64,000 bases of DNA from JALZCH01 sp036387135 (GTDB taxonomy: Bacteria; Acidobacteriota; Blastocatellia; Pyrinomonadales; Pyrinomonadaceae): contig DASVUH010000044.1 in the NCBI GenBank assembly GCA_036387135.1, positions 1 through 64,000 on the forward strand, read 5' to 3'. The translations under genes were made by a program, and so were the position numbers. Below the pieces are notes generated by a model that saw only the letters and a program-made list of their open reading frames with translations, searched no databases and was not told the DNA's origin. Numbering within the stretch: position 1 is the stretch's first letter; the number at the start of each line of letters is the position of its first letter. This document shows, in pieces, positions 8,179 to 15,866 of the stretch.

Positions 8179-8316
8179 TAAAGACGCATAAACAATTCTT
8201 GAAATCAATGGAACTCGAAAACCTAGCAGAAACTACCCTTTCTTTTGCTCATAAATGCCCTCCACGAGCTTTTTACTTTCATCTGGATGTAACACTTAGG
8301 AATGATTTATTTGCCT

Positions 8317-8881
8317 TTTGCAGCAAAATTAAGTGCCCCTGACCGGTGCCCCACCTAAGTGCTGCAAATAGGTATCTTATAGTAATAAGGGGTAAATAGA
8401 TGCCTTTAACCATTACCCAGCAGAAAACGAGAGAAAGTCAAGACTAAACTATTGAAAACAAAGCCACTTAGCGCTTGACATGCCGTTTCGCGTATGAGAC
8501 AATAATTTTGAACAAAAATTCTGGTTTCGGAAGTGAGAAGTCTTCCATTTTGTTCGGTGTATGGGTAGAGCTTGTCATACAAGAAGCTAGCAATGAGCGG
8601 TGAAACGAGACTCGCTGTTGAGGCTGTCAGAGGCGTCACAGATAGAACGGAGTAACCTTTATGAGTTGGAGAGGACAACCAACAATGCTCGCTAGCCCCG
8701 CTCCTTAGAATGCACCTAATAATGACCCGCTCAGGTTCAGGATGCCTGAGTAAACAGTCTAAGGGAACTGACACGAAGCGAAACGACTGACGGTATACTG
8801 GCAATCATCGTTAAGCACGTAAAACCTAGAGGGTAGGTTTACGTGTACTCACTTCCCTCTGGTGCCTGGCACCTAAATGCT
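8317..8881. other. Gene-free block rich in hairpins, possible structured RNA
   Basis: No credible protein gene is seen from 8125 to 9309. Within 8317-8881 I find many local stems: TTTGCAGC/GCTGCAAA flanking 8317-8368; GAACAAAA/TTTTGTTC enclosing GGAAG/CTTCC near 8508-8560; AGCTTGT/ACAAGAAGCT near 8572-8595; CTCAGG/CCTGAG near 8731; and a 12-bp stem with one bulged A at 8816-8845. The block is bracketed by related sequences, GGTGCCCCACCTAAGTGCT (8345-8363) and GGTGCC-TGG-CACCTAAATGCT (8861-8881). Stems occur about every 40 bases. Identity and strand are undecided. I could not match it to group I or II introns, tmRNA or RNase P RNA. Confidence 0.4.
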
Positions 8882-9128
8882 CATACAAATGACAAACAAT
8901 GGTTACAACATTGGTAGTAACATTGATGATTTTCAATGAATTGGTGTTTCTATGGTTCAAACCTGTGTTTTAGAGTGTAAGTTAATATTAAAAATATTTT
9001 GGTTCGAGCAGAGTTTCGGCAAATTCCAAAATTTACGCACCGCCCCCCTTTACTTTTTAGCAAATAACTTTGATTTCGGAGCCGGGAAGTTTTCCGTCGG
9101 ATTGAACGTTTTATACAAAAATTGACTG

Positions 9129-9270
9129 GAATGTAATTTTGTAGAAAACACAACTCCGAAAACATCACGAAAGGTAAGAATCTGTTGGCGATTAATAAAA
9201 TACGCCAAAGTTAAGGTTATTTGTATAAGAGTTTTGGATGATTTTGAGGAATTTCTACAAAATTATATTC
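9129..9270. repeat. Long-armed inverted repeat in gene-free region
   Basis: Arms of 19 bases (9129-9147 and 9252-9270) are complementary with one G-T mismatch and enclose 104 bases. Inside is a second perfect stem TTGGCG/CGCCAA (9185-9208). It lies just downstream of the lipoprotein gene that ends at 9310. The rest of 8882-9309 shows no gene. Confidence 0.6.
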
Positions 9271-9309
9271 ATCAATTTGTTCTCTGGGTTTAGAAGCTTT
9301 GAATTGCCT

Positions 9310-9837
9310 CTATTTGCTTGAGGCTCTGTCGTGGACATACACGATATAACCCGATTTTAAACCGCCATCTAAATGAAAACCGCCTATTGAAACAGAAAAG
9401 TTTCTGCAATGAATCATTCTGCTTTTAAATGTTTCCGACTCGAATTGAGTAGGTTTTTCCTCTTCATCAGCTAAGTACTGCAAGTTTAACTTTCCGCGCA
9501 TATCATCAATAAATTCAGTTAGATTGCGCCAGCGGCTAGGTTCGTAACCCGCTGAAAAACTTTTAACGCGATTATCCGCAAACGTAAGCTCTATTTCATC
9601 TATGCCTGGAACATTAGATGGATTTTCTATCACCACTTTATCCCTTGACGGCAAATCATAGGTCGGAAACAGCGCTTTTACCTCGTCGCGGCTCATTCTT
9701 AACCTTATTCCGGCAATTGTTGGAGCTTGTTCAATGGTTAAAGGGCATTTTGTGTTTTTAACATTTTGCTTGCCACAAGAAATAAAAAGAAAACAAAAGA
9801 TAAATAATATTAATAGCGTTCTAAAAGTGTGAAGCAT
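9310..9837 (-). CDS. Hypothetical lipoprotein
   Basis: This 175-residue predicted lipoprotein has a hydrophobic signal MLHTFRTLLILFIFCFLF followed by the lipobox FISC and then a polar mature region. I chose the ATG at 9837 because GAGGAGAG lies 8 bases upstream; a second ATG six codons earlier overlaps that ribosome-binding site. The mature part contains TIAGIRLRMSRDEVKALFP and later IDEIELTFADNRVKSFSAGYE. This pattern (RLGMS-x-x-EV plus a strand with a computed-value signature) occurs in small envelope proteins of unknown function. It is the only envelope gene in the island. Confidence 0.7.
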   Translation of the reverse strand: MLHTFRTLLILFIFCFLFISCGKQNVKNTKCPLTIEQAPTIAGIRLRMSRDEVKALFPTYDLPSRDKVVIENPSNVPGIDEIELTFADNRVKSFSAGYEPSRWRNLTEFIDDMRGKLNLQYLADEEEKPTQFESETFKSRMIHCRNFSVSIGGFHLDGGLKSGYIVYVHDRASSK

Positions 9838-10054
9838 ATTGCTATCTCTCCTCATTCAGTCTTGTTTTAGGGGCTTCAAAGGTTTAATTTATTGGTTGTT
9901 ATGGTATTAGGGGGCTTCTCTTTCGGATAGAGATGAGAAGTGCCGTAAAGTTAAATAAAACACTTGCGGCGAATTACCACTTCAAGGGAATTATAGACCT
10001 ATACAGGTCGACAGATCAAACTAGAAAACAACTTTGCCAGAAGGAGGAATCCTG

Positions 10055-10318
10055 ATGGCTAAAGCTGCTCGTCCTAGACCTGCAAAACTTGCGGAAAAGC
10101 TAAAAGAGATACGAACCAGCTTGGGATTTTCTCAAAGCGAGATGCTACGCGCACTGCATTTGGAAGAGAAGGCGAACCGTAGCTTGATAAGCGGTTTTGA
10201 ACTTGGAACGAAAGAGCCGAGCCTGATAACCCTGATTGCTTATGCGGATTTGGCAAATACAACTGTTGATGCAATTGTTCGAGATGATGTTAGCTTGAAT
10301 ATAAATGCAGACGCTTGA
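10055..10318 (+). CDS. XRE-family HTH regulator
   Basis: This 87-residue DNA-binding protein has a Cro/C1-type helix-turn-helix: LAEKLKEIRTSLGFSQSEML, then a helix and recognition region SLISGFELGTKEPSLITLIAYADL, with the typical end TTVDAIVRDD. The ATG at 10055 follows AAGGAGG by 8 bases; an upstream in-frame ATG is not supported. It is the gene before the nuclease-helicase gene on the same strand (134-base gap) and may regulate that gene or itself. An extra stretch LHLEEKANR is inserted between helix 2 and 3 compared with minimal XRE domains. Confidence 0.8.
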   Translation: MAKAARPRPAKLAEKLKEIRTSLGFSQSEMLRALHLEEKANRSLISGFELGTKEPSLITLIAYADLANTTVDAIVRDDVSLNINADA

Positions 10319-10451
10319 AAGATAATAAAAATCATTATACTCTCATTGCTTGCTTGTTCCTCAAAGCCCTTTAGGAATCAATTCAAATCGAAATTCAGTA
10401 AAAAGTACGAAACAAGGTGAAGCTATTGCTTTGCCGAAAGGCTAACGAAAT

Positions 10452-12308
10452 ATGATTGTTTACAGTAAATCAAAAGGGGAATTTTTATCTGACGTATTGG
10501 ATTTTAGCATTGAAGATATAGTAAGAGAATCCGTTCTAAAAATCCTAAACAGAAAAGTTGGTCAAAACGAGTATCTATCTTGGAAAAACTCACTTCCATA
10601 TATGGCTAATGTTTTAACGACTGCCAACATACCCGATGATGCTGGAGTTGCAATTGAATACAACATCCCACGCACAAACAATAGAATTGATTTTATTATT
10701 TCTGGGCAGAATGAAGATAATCGAGAATTTGTGATAATTGTTGAACTAAAACAGTGGTCTACTGTTCAACTCACGAAAAAGGATGCGCTGGTTCTTACCA
10801 GATTCGCTCATGGGTTAAGCGAAGAACTTCATCCAAGCTATCAAGCATGGTCTTATTCAACGCTCTTGACAGGTTTCAACGAAACTGTTTACGAGGAAAA
10901 CATTCAACTTAAGCCCTGTGCATTTCTGCATAACTATACAGATGATGGAATAATCTCAAATGAATTTTATTCTCATTATATTGAGAAAGCCCCTGTATTC
11001 TGTAAAGACGATAAATTGAGGCTAAGAGAGTTCATAAGCAAATTTATTAAATATGGAGATAAGAGGGACGTAATTCTACGTATTGAAAATGGAAAAATAA
11101 AACCCTCCAAGAGTCTTGCAGATAGTATGGGATCGATGCTTAAAGGCAATCAAGAATTTGTTATGATCGATACCCAAAAAATTGTTTACGAAAATGCTTT
11201 GGCATTGGCGGGAAAGTCATCCTCGTCTACCAAAAACGTCTTAATTGTCCATGGTGGACCAGGAACAGGAAAATCTGTTATTGCAATTAATTTATTATCC
11301 GCATTAACTAAGAAGGGTTTACTGGCTCAGTATGTAACGAGAAATTCCGCACCAAGAGAAGTCTATCAAGCTAAGCTAACAGGGCAATTCCGAAAAACAG
11401 TAATATCTAATTTTTTTACTGGCTCTGGATCATTCACTAATGCACAAGAAAATATACTTGATGTATTGATAGTTGATGAAGCTCACAGACTAAATGAAAA
11501 GTCGGGGATGTTCAAAAAGGGCGAAAATCAAATTAAAGAGCTAATTAACGCAAGCAAGTTTTCTGTTTTTTTTCTTGATGAAGATCAAAAAGTAACATTA
11601 AATGATATTGGCGATGAAGAAGAAATTGAGAAATGGGCGCAGTTCTATAATGCATCAATCCATAAATTAGAATTGACCTCTCAATTTAGATGCGGTGGTT
11701 CGGATGGCTATCTTGCTTGGTTAGATGATGTTCTCGAAATTAGAGAAACAGCTAACAACATGTTGGATATAAATGAATATGATTTTAGAATTTTTGATGA
11801 TCCAAATGAATTAAGAGATTTGATCTACGAGAAAAATAAAGAAGCCAACAAAGCAAGACTTGTTGCGGGATATTGCTGGGACTGGAAGAGCAAGGCGAAT
11901 CCGATTGCAATGGATATAACAATTCCTGAACATAACTTTCAAATGCGTTGGAATTTGGGGACAGATGGAATGCTTTGGATTATAAGCCCAGATTCAGTAA
12001 GTGAAGTTGGATGTATTCACACCTGCCAAGGATTAGAAGTTGATTATATTGGCGTAATAGTTGGCTTGGATTTAGTTTATAGAGACGGGAAAATCTCTGT
12101 TGATCCAACTAAACGGTCTAGCATGGATAAATCTATTCATGGATATAAAGGAAGAATGAAAGAAAAGCCCGAAGAGACAAAGGCTCTGTTAGACTCCATT
12201 ATTAAAAATACATATCGCACCCTCATGTCGAGAGGCATGAAAGGATGTTATGTATATTTTACAGACGACCAAACTAAAGAATATTTTAAAAGCCGATTGG
12301 TGTCATAA
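10452..12308 (+). CDS. PD-(D/E)xK-like nuclease fused to DUF2075-type helicase
   Basis: This 618-residue protein joins a candidate nuclease to an SF1-type ATPase. The N-terminal part shows RTNNRIDFIISG followed by FVIIVELKQW (about residues 77-102), the D-...-E-x-K arrangement of restriction-endonuclease folds. Walker A is VHGGPGTGKSVIAI (about 266-279), Walker B is LIVDEAHRL, and SQFRCGGSDGYLAWLDDVL, CHTCQGLEVDYIG-like (IHTCQGLEVDYIGVIVG) and YRTLMSRGMKGCYVY are helicase motifs of the DUF2075/Schlafen-helicase group. It sits in the cargo of a tRNA island, converging with a TPR operon. Such fusions are common in defence islands, so a role in phage or plasmid restriction is plausible but not shown. 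Confidence 0.85.
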   Translation: MIVYSKSKGEFLSDVLDFSIEDIVRESVLKILNRKVGQNEYLSWKNSLPYMANVLTTANIPDDAGVAIEYNIPRTNNRIDFIISGQNEDNREFVIIVELKQWSTVQLTKKDALVLTRFAHGLSEELHPSYQAWSYSTLLTGFNETVYEENIQLKPCAFLHNYTDDGIISNEFYSHYIEKAPVFCKDDKLRLREFISKFIKYGDKRDVILRIENGKIKPSKSLADSMGSMLKGNQEFVMIDTQKIVYENALALAGKSSSSTKNVLIVHGGPGTGKSVIAINLLSALTKKGLLAQYVTRNSAPREVYQAKLTGQFRKTVISNFFTGSGSFTNAQENILDVLIVDEAHRLNEKSGMFKKGENQIKELINASKFSVFFLDEDQKVTLNDIGDEEEIEKWAQFYNASIHKLELTSQFRCGGSDGYLAWLDDVLEIRETANNMLDINEYDFRIFDDPNELRDLIYEKNKEANKARLVAGYCWDWKSKANPIAMDITIPEHNFQMRWNLGTDGMLWIISPDSVSEVGCIHTCQGLEVDYIGVIVGLDLVYRDGKISVDPTKRSSMDKSIHGYKGRMKEKPEETKALLDSIIKNTYRTLMSRGMKGCYVYFTDDQTKEYFKSRLVS

Positions 12309-12323
12309 TATTCTGATTCAACG

Positions 12324-13421
12324 TTATTCAGCTTTAAAAAGTTGTTGGGCAGCCTCATATTCTTCGGACAAGTCGAAACCGACATCCATATTAGGTTCAA
12401 TCCGTTTAAAACCAACATACATCATTGAGACGAGTTGCAACCCTGAGTAATTTCCTGGGAGAGAACGAAGTCTATATTTAGGAGTAGGGTCATTAGTATC
12501 TAAACCGCTCATACCTAGCATTGCAATTTCAAAAGCGACTGCTTGAACTTCGGAGCGTGACATTTTGTCGAACTTTTGAAGAGCGCTTAAGCAATACATC
12601 ATCGCATCAGGACGAACATTGCCACTTACCTTACCTTTAAAACTCCGTTCAGCTAATTTAGATCGAGCCTGCCGAGCATACTCAGCAATAGAACTTCTAG
12701 GATTGATATCTATTGTTTTTTTGTACAAATCATCAGCCTCAGCAATCTTGTGTTCTTCACCAGAGGATTCCAAGCAATGAGCTAGTCCATAAAGCGACGG
12801 CTGATCATTAGGCAAAATTCGAACAGCTTCTCTTAAATGTGTTTCAGATTCGGTTGTTTTTCCTTCATTACCGAGGATCGCACCAAGATTCCGATGGGCA
12901 TAGCCATTATCAGGTTCAATTATAACTGCCCTTTTCAAGAGGTTGATAGCATCCTCAACTTTACCATTGCGTTGATAAGCAACGCCTAATGCCACAAGTG
13001 CATTGACATTGTTAGGTGTAGCTTCTACTGCTCTGGATAAGTAACCAATTGCATCATTAATTTGTCCTAAATCGCTTAGCGCCATGCCAAGATTGAACAT
13101 AATATCGGGATCATCTGGATTAAGTTCTGCTAAACTTTGCATCAGTGCAGCACCATCCTTTAATTCCCCTTCTTTTAATAATGAAAGAGCGTATTCAAAT
13201 GGGTCTTGTGAATATTCATCAGGAAGCCACCGAACCTTTATTACTTCATTATCAACATCAACATGAATTGTTCCACCAACTGGCTGGAATTGCTTTTTAT
13301 AGAATTTTGCGACAGATTCTCTGAACTCTTTACTGCCAACCTTTACCGATGGATCAGGTAATAGAAAGGGGTTAAAATCTTCTATCAATATCGTAAATTC
13401 GAGTGGCTTAAGATTACTCAT
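12324..13421 (-). CDS. TPR repeat protein, second gene of operon
   Basis: This 365-residue protein has tetratricopeptide repeats between about residues 80 and 260. Units such as PDIMFNLGMALSDLGQINDAIGYLSRAVEATPNN and NALVALGVAYQRNGKVEDAINLLKRAVIIEPDN fit the consensus. The N-terminal 75 residues contain strands (EFTILIEDFNPFLLPD). The C-terminal 100 residues are a separate helical region with RSEVQAVAFEIAMLGMSGL...PGNYSGLQLVSMMYVGFKRI. There is no signal peptide, so it is cytoplasmic. It follows the 255-residue gene by 15 bases, so the two form an operon and perhaps a complex. Its stop is 15 bases from the end of the nuclease-helicase gene on the other strand. Confidence 0.8.
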   Translation of the reverse strand: MSNLKPLEFTILIEDFNPFLLPDPSVKVGSKEFRESVAKFYKKQFQPVGGTIHVDVDNEVIKVRWLPDEYSQDPFEYALSLLKEGELKDGAALMQSLAELNPDDPDIMFNLGMALSDLGQINDAIGYLSRAVEATPNNVNALVALGVAYQRNGKVEDAINLLKRAVIIEPDNGYAHRNLGAILGNEGKTTESETHLREAVRILPNDQPSLYGLAHCLESSGEEHKIAEADDLYKKTIDINPRSSIAEYARQARSKLAERSFKGKVSGNVRPDAMMYCLSALQKFDKMSRSEVQAVAFEIAMLGMSGLDTNDPTPKYRLRSLPGNYSGLQLVSMMYVGFKRIEPNMDVGFDLSEEYEAAQQLFKAE

Positions 13422-13436
13422 ATTATTAAGTTACTG

Positions 13437-14204
13437 CTAATTTAAAGGTATCCATTCATACCACTCATCAAGTGATAATTCATCAGCCCAACGATTAACT
13501 AATTCAGTATCAGTGGTCGGATCGCTAGGAATTTGATCTGAAATCTTTAGTAAATTTTCTCCTGCACTTTCAAATCCAATTGATCGGTAAGGTATAGCAA
13601 AAAAGTTTTGTCCAAACAATCGATCACAGAATTGGGCAAATGCTGAGTTCATTGAGGCATTCGCCCTAAAGACTAACGGTGGGCTGATAGAGCGTATTTC
13701 CGGCGATAATGCTTGTGCATTATCTTGTTGTTGTTTTGTCAACGAAAACCTCTGCTGTTCCTTTAGTTCTGGATAGTTATCCCAAATCCATTGATCGATA
13801 CGCATACCAATTGGAATTGAACGTAATTGTGTCATTAAACCGCTAAATAGCTGATTAGCTAATTCCTTCAATGCGGTCTCAGGTAAGCCCATCTTTTTAA
13901 ACTTCTTAATTGCTGACAGTTGATTTTTAATTAGCCCTTTTTTTGAATCTTTTCCTGCAAACTGAAATCTATTTGATGGTGGATTCTCAAATAGCCTTAG
14001 AATAAAACCGCACTGGTAAGCTATCGTATAGTCCAAAGCACCACGATTAGGATTATAGATAATTAGGTGATGGCTCTGTTGATCAGTTGCCATTTTCATC
14101 GTAGCAATAACCTTTAGGCTATTATCAGGCATAACAGATACCTTTCTATCTGTAAGCTCTTCAATCTGCTTGATTATTTCTTCTGTCGCTGATTTGAACT
14201 GCAT
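13437..14204 (-). CDS. Unknown protein with zincin-like motif position (YQCGF)
   Basis: This is a 255-residue cytoplasmic protein without a recognised family name. The segment HHLIIYNPNRGALDYTIAYQCGFILRLF (about residues 45-72) has the layout of the strand plus active-site helix of ImmA/IrrE-like metallopeptidases. However, the HExxH positions read YQCGF, so any such enzyme would lack zinc ligands. The middle GLMTQLRSIPIGMRIDQWIWDNYPEL and the end LSLDEWYEWIP look like well-conserved blocks rather than decay. It is the first gene of an operon with the TPR protein. A fold relation to zincins is inference from pattern only. Confidence 0.6.
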   Translation of the reverse strand: MQFKSATEEIIKQIEELTDRKVSVMPDNSLKVIATMKMATDQQSHHLIIYNPNRGALDYTIAYQCGFILRLFENPPSNRFQFAGKDSKKGLIKNQLSAIKKFKKMGLPETALKELANQLFSGLMTQLRSIPIGMRIDQWIWDNYPELKEQQRFSLTKQQQDNAQALSPEIRSISPPLVFRANASMNSAFAQFCDRLFGQNFFAIPYRSIGFESAGENLLKISDQIPSDPTTDTELVNRWADELSLDEWYEWIPLN

Positions 14205-14433
14205 ATCTCAAAACGTCTAATGAATCATTAAATCATACAAATCAAATTTTAAACCATTTCAATCATTGATGAGTAATTAGGAAATTGCCTCCGTTGCCTC
14301 AACATCAAAATCGCTTTTGAGAGTTCTAGTTGAGAATCAAAATAAGTGGTTTCATGCATATCGCTCCGGCAGTCGATAGGCATTTTGCAGATGTAAATCT
14401 TCAATGCTTATAGTCTGTTTATCATCAATGGGA

Positions 14434-14658
14434 TCAGTTGTTGGAAGATTCTGTTTCTGGAATGTAAGCCAGTAAATCGCCAACTTCACATGAGAAAGCT
14501 GAACAGAGTTTATCCAGTGTAACCTTACCTATTTGTGAGAAATCATCTTTCCACAACCGAGCCGATACGTTAGGAGTAACGCCAATCAAAACCCCAAGTT
14601 GATAAGCGTTTGAAACTCCGTTAGCCTCTGCTATTTCCTTAATCTTCGATTTAATCAT
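14434..14658 (-). CDS. Cro/C1-type HTH repressor
   Basis: This 74-residue repressor-like protein has helix-turn-helix sequence NAYQLGVLIGVTPNVSARLW followed by KVTLDKLCSAFSCEVGDLLAYIPE, the common end of short XRE regulators. It is transcribed leftwards, away from three palindromic 16-bp sites at 14683-14754 that begin 25 bases upstream of its start codon. This is the classic arrangement of an autoregulated repressor that also controls the divergent gene at 14783. GAGGT lies 12 bases before the ATG. Confidence 0.85.
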   Translation of the reverse strand: MIKSKIKEIAEANGVSNAYQLGVLIGVTPNVSARLWKDDFSQIGKVTLDKLCSAFSCEVGDLLAYIPETESSNN

Positions 14659-14682
14659 TGCCGCATTTTTACCTCAAAAAAA

Positions 14683-14754
14683 TTAGCCAATTGACTAAAA
14701 ATAACTTGACTTATTTAGCCAATCGGCTAAAATGACACTTAGCCAATCGGCTAA
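14683..14754. promoter_or_regulatory. Three palindromic operators with overlapping promoter
   Basis: TTAGCCAATCGGCTAA occurs at 14715-14730 and 14739-14754, with a variant TTAGCCAATTGACTAA at 14683-14698. A rightward promoter has -35 TTGACT (14706-14711), a 16-base spacer and -10 TAAAAT (14728-14733). The middle operator fills the spacer and overlaps the -10, so bound repressor should block RNA polymerase. The sites lie between the divergent repressor and SWIM genes. Confidence 0.85.
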
Positions 14755-14782
14755 ATCTTAAACTAAACCGAGGAACAAATCA

Positions 14783-15052
14783 ATGATTAAACTAACCGCC
14801 AAAAACACGCGCAAAGCGATTGAGCGTTGCAAAGAATTGAAACCTACAGTGAAATTCGTCAAAGACAGAGAGTATGCAGTTTTTTCCGTGAATAACTCAA
14901 ATGTCTATCATGTCCGCTTTGCCGTTCAAAACGGCGAAAAATTCGGCATCTGCGAATGCAAAGCAAGCGAAAGAGGGCTTGTTTGCTACCACATCGCTGG
15001 CGCTGCTCAGGTCAACATCATTCGGCAATCAATGAAACGCCAAACAGCCTAA
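14783..15052 (+). CDS. Small SWIM-type zinc-finger protein
   Basis: This 89-residue basic protein has a C-terminal SWIM-like motif CECKASERGLVCYHIAGAA, giving C-x-C-x(n)-C-x-H ligands at about residues 59-73. The SWIM fold binds zinc and can contact DNA or protein. The N-terminal half is lysine-rich with a short strand pair (YAVFSVNNSNVYHVRFAV). GAGGAA lies nine bases before the ATG. It is the first gene under the operator-controlled promoter and is followed by the 162-residue gene 75 bases later. Its function within the island is unknown. Confidence 0.75.
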   Translation: MIKLTAKNTRKAIERCKELKPTVKFVKDREYAVFSVNNSNVYHVRFAVQNGEKFGICECKASERGLVCYHIAGAAQVNIIRQSMKRQTA

Positions 15053-15127
15053 AACGCGAAAGGCTTAGGAAAGCGCCAACTCTCCTAAGCCTCTCTTTCC
15101 ACCCAAATAAATTGAATGGAGCTTACA

Positions 15128-15613
15128 ATGACTAACTTAGCACAGACGCATAAAGACAAGAAACAATCCGATTTAAACCAGTTGCAACAGCAACTCATTG
15201 CTCTTTACCAGAAAGCTGATAGAGATGAAAGAAACGCCATTCTAGGGCATATCAACTGGTTTCTTTCGTTTGTCAGCCCGGAAGCGAAAGACTTTTGGCT
15301 AGAATGCCAGCAAAAATTAAAAGCGATAGATACGACTTCAACGGCTCTTTTCCCGCTTGGCAGCGTTTATCTAACAATCGGAGCTAGAGAAGCACTGGAA
15401 GAAGCTAACCAAATGCCAGTTGAATTTTTGGCAAAGCATCAATCCGGCGATTGGGGAATCGTTTGCGAAGATGATAGGAAAGAAAATGAATTTTCACTTG
15501 CCAACGGTTTCAGATTACTTTCGGCTTACAAAACCGCAAATGAGACGAAACTCTGGCTAATTACCGAAGCGGATAGAAGCTCGACAACTATTCTGCTTCC
15601 GAGTGAATACTAG
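15128..15613 (+). CDS. Conserved mobile-element protein of unknown function
   Basis: This 161-residue protein has a coiled-coil-like polar N-terminus (QLQQQLIALYQKADRDERNAI) and a C-terminal domain of about 85 residues, FPLGSVYLTIGAREALE ... GDWGIVCEDDRKENE ... GFRLLSAY ... LWLITEADRSSTTILLP. I recall this C-terminal pattern from plasmid- and island-encoded hypothetical proteins in many bacteria, but no function is established. The ATG at 15128 has GGAG 7 bases upstream and is preferred to the ATG at 15116. It is the last gene before the right attachment site and is followed by a terminator. Confidence 0.7.
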   Translation: MTNLAQTHKDKKQSDLNQLQQQLIALYQKADRDERNAILGHINWFLSFVSPEAKDFWLECQQKLKAIDTTSTALFPLGSVYLTIGAREALEEANQMPVEFLAKHQSGDWGIVCEDDRKENEFSLANGFRLLSAYKTANETKLWLITEADRSSTTILLPSEY

Positions 15614-15632
15614 CGGTGAGGAAAGACAAGGA

Positions 15633-15678
15633 GAGGTTGAGATAACCACTGCGATACAAATCTCAGCCTCTAGTTTTT
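15633..15678 (+). terminator. Terminator at right end of island
   Basis: GAGGTTGAGAT pairs with ATCTCAGCCTC with one G-T pair across 17 bases, followed by TAGTTTTT. It closes the operator-controlled unit. The rest of 15679-15866 has only the arm-type repeats. Confidence 0.75.
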
Positions 15679-15798
15679 CCGTTCTAGTTAGGCGCTAGTT
15701 CGAGTAAAATAATATAAACTGAAAAGAACCTTTAAATTAAGGCAAAAAAATAAATAGATTTTTGAAATTTGGATGTATTCAAGGCATTTTGAGATAAA

Positions 15799-15817
15799 TG
15801 TGTCCCTGAAAGTGTCC
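15799..15817. promoter_or_regulatory. Integrase arm-type sites, right end
   Basis: TGTGTCC (15799-15805) and AGTGTCC (15811-15817) are spaced by a 12-base period, matching the pair at 5833-5851. They lie 50-68 bases inside attR. Confidence 0.6.
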
Positions 15818-15866
15818 GCAGGATGAAAAAATGCTGATTTTGCTGAGTAAAATTGAAGAAATCGGA

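Noticed and set aside
8148..8342. 64-codon plus-strand ORF in the island
   Set aside because: It starts inside the terminator hairpin of the preceding gene, has no ribosome-binding site and no protein-like composition.
8406..8804. 132-codon minus-strand ORF across the structured block
   Set aside because: No ribosome-binding site, no recognisable domain, and the DNA is dominated by inverted repeats; more likely chance opening in a structured RNA region.
8317..8881. Group I or group II intron
   Set aside because: I could not find a domain V-like hairpin with AGC and GAAA, a GTGYG 5' end, or paired P7-type elements; no intron protein is present.
8950..9168. 72-codon minus-strand ORF
   Set aside because: Unusual residue composition, no ribosome-binding site, overlaps the arm of a long inverted repeat.
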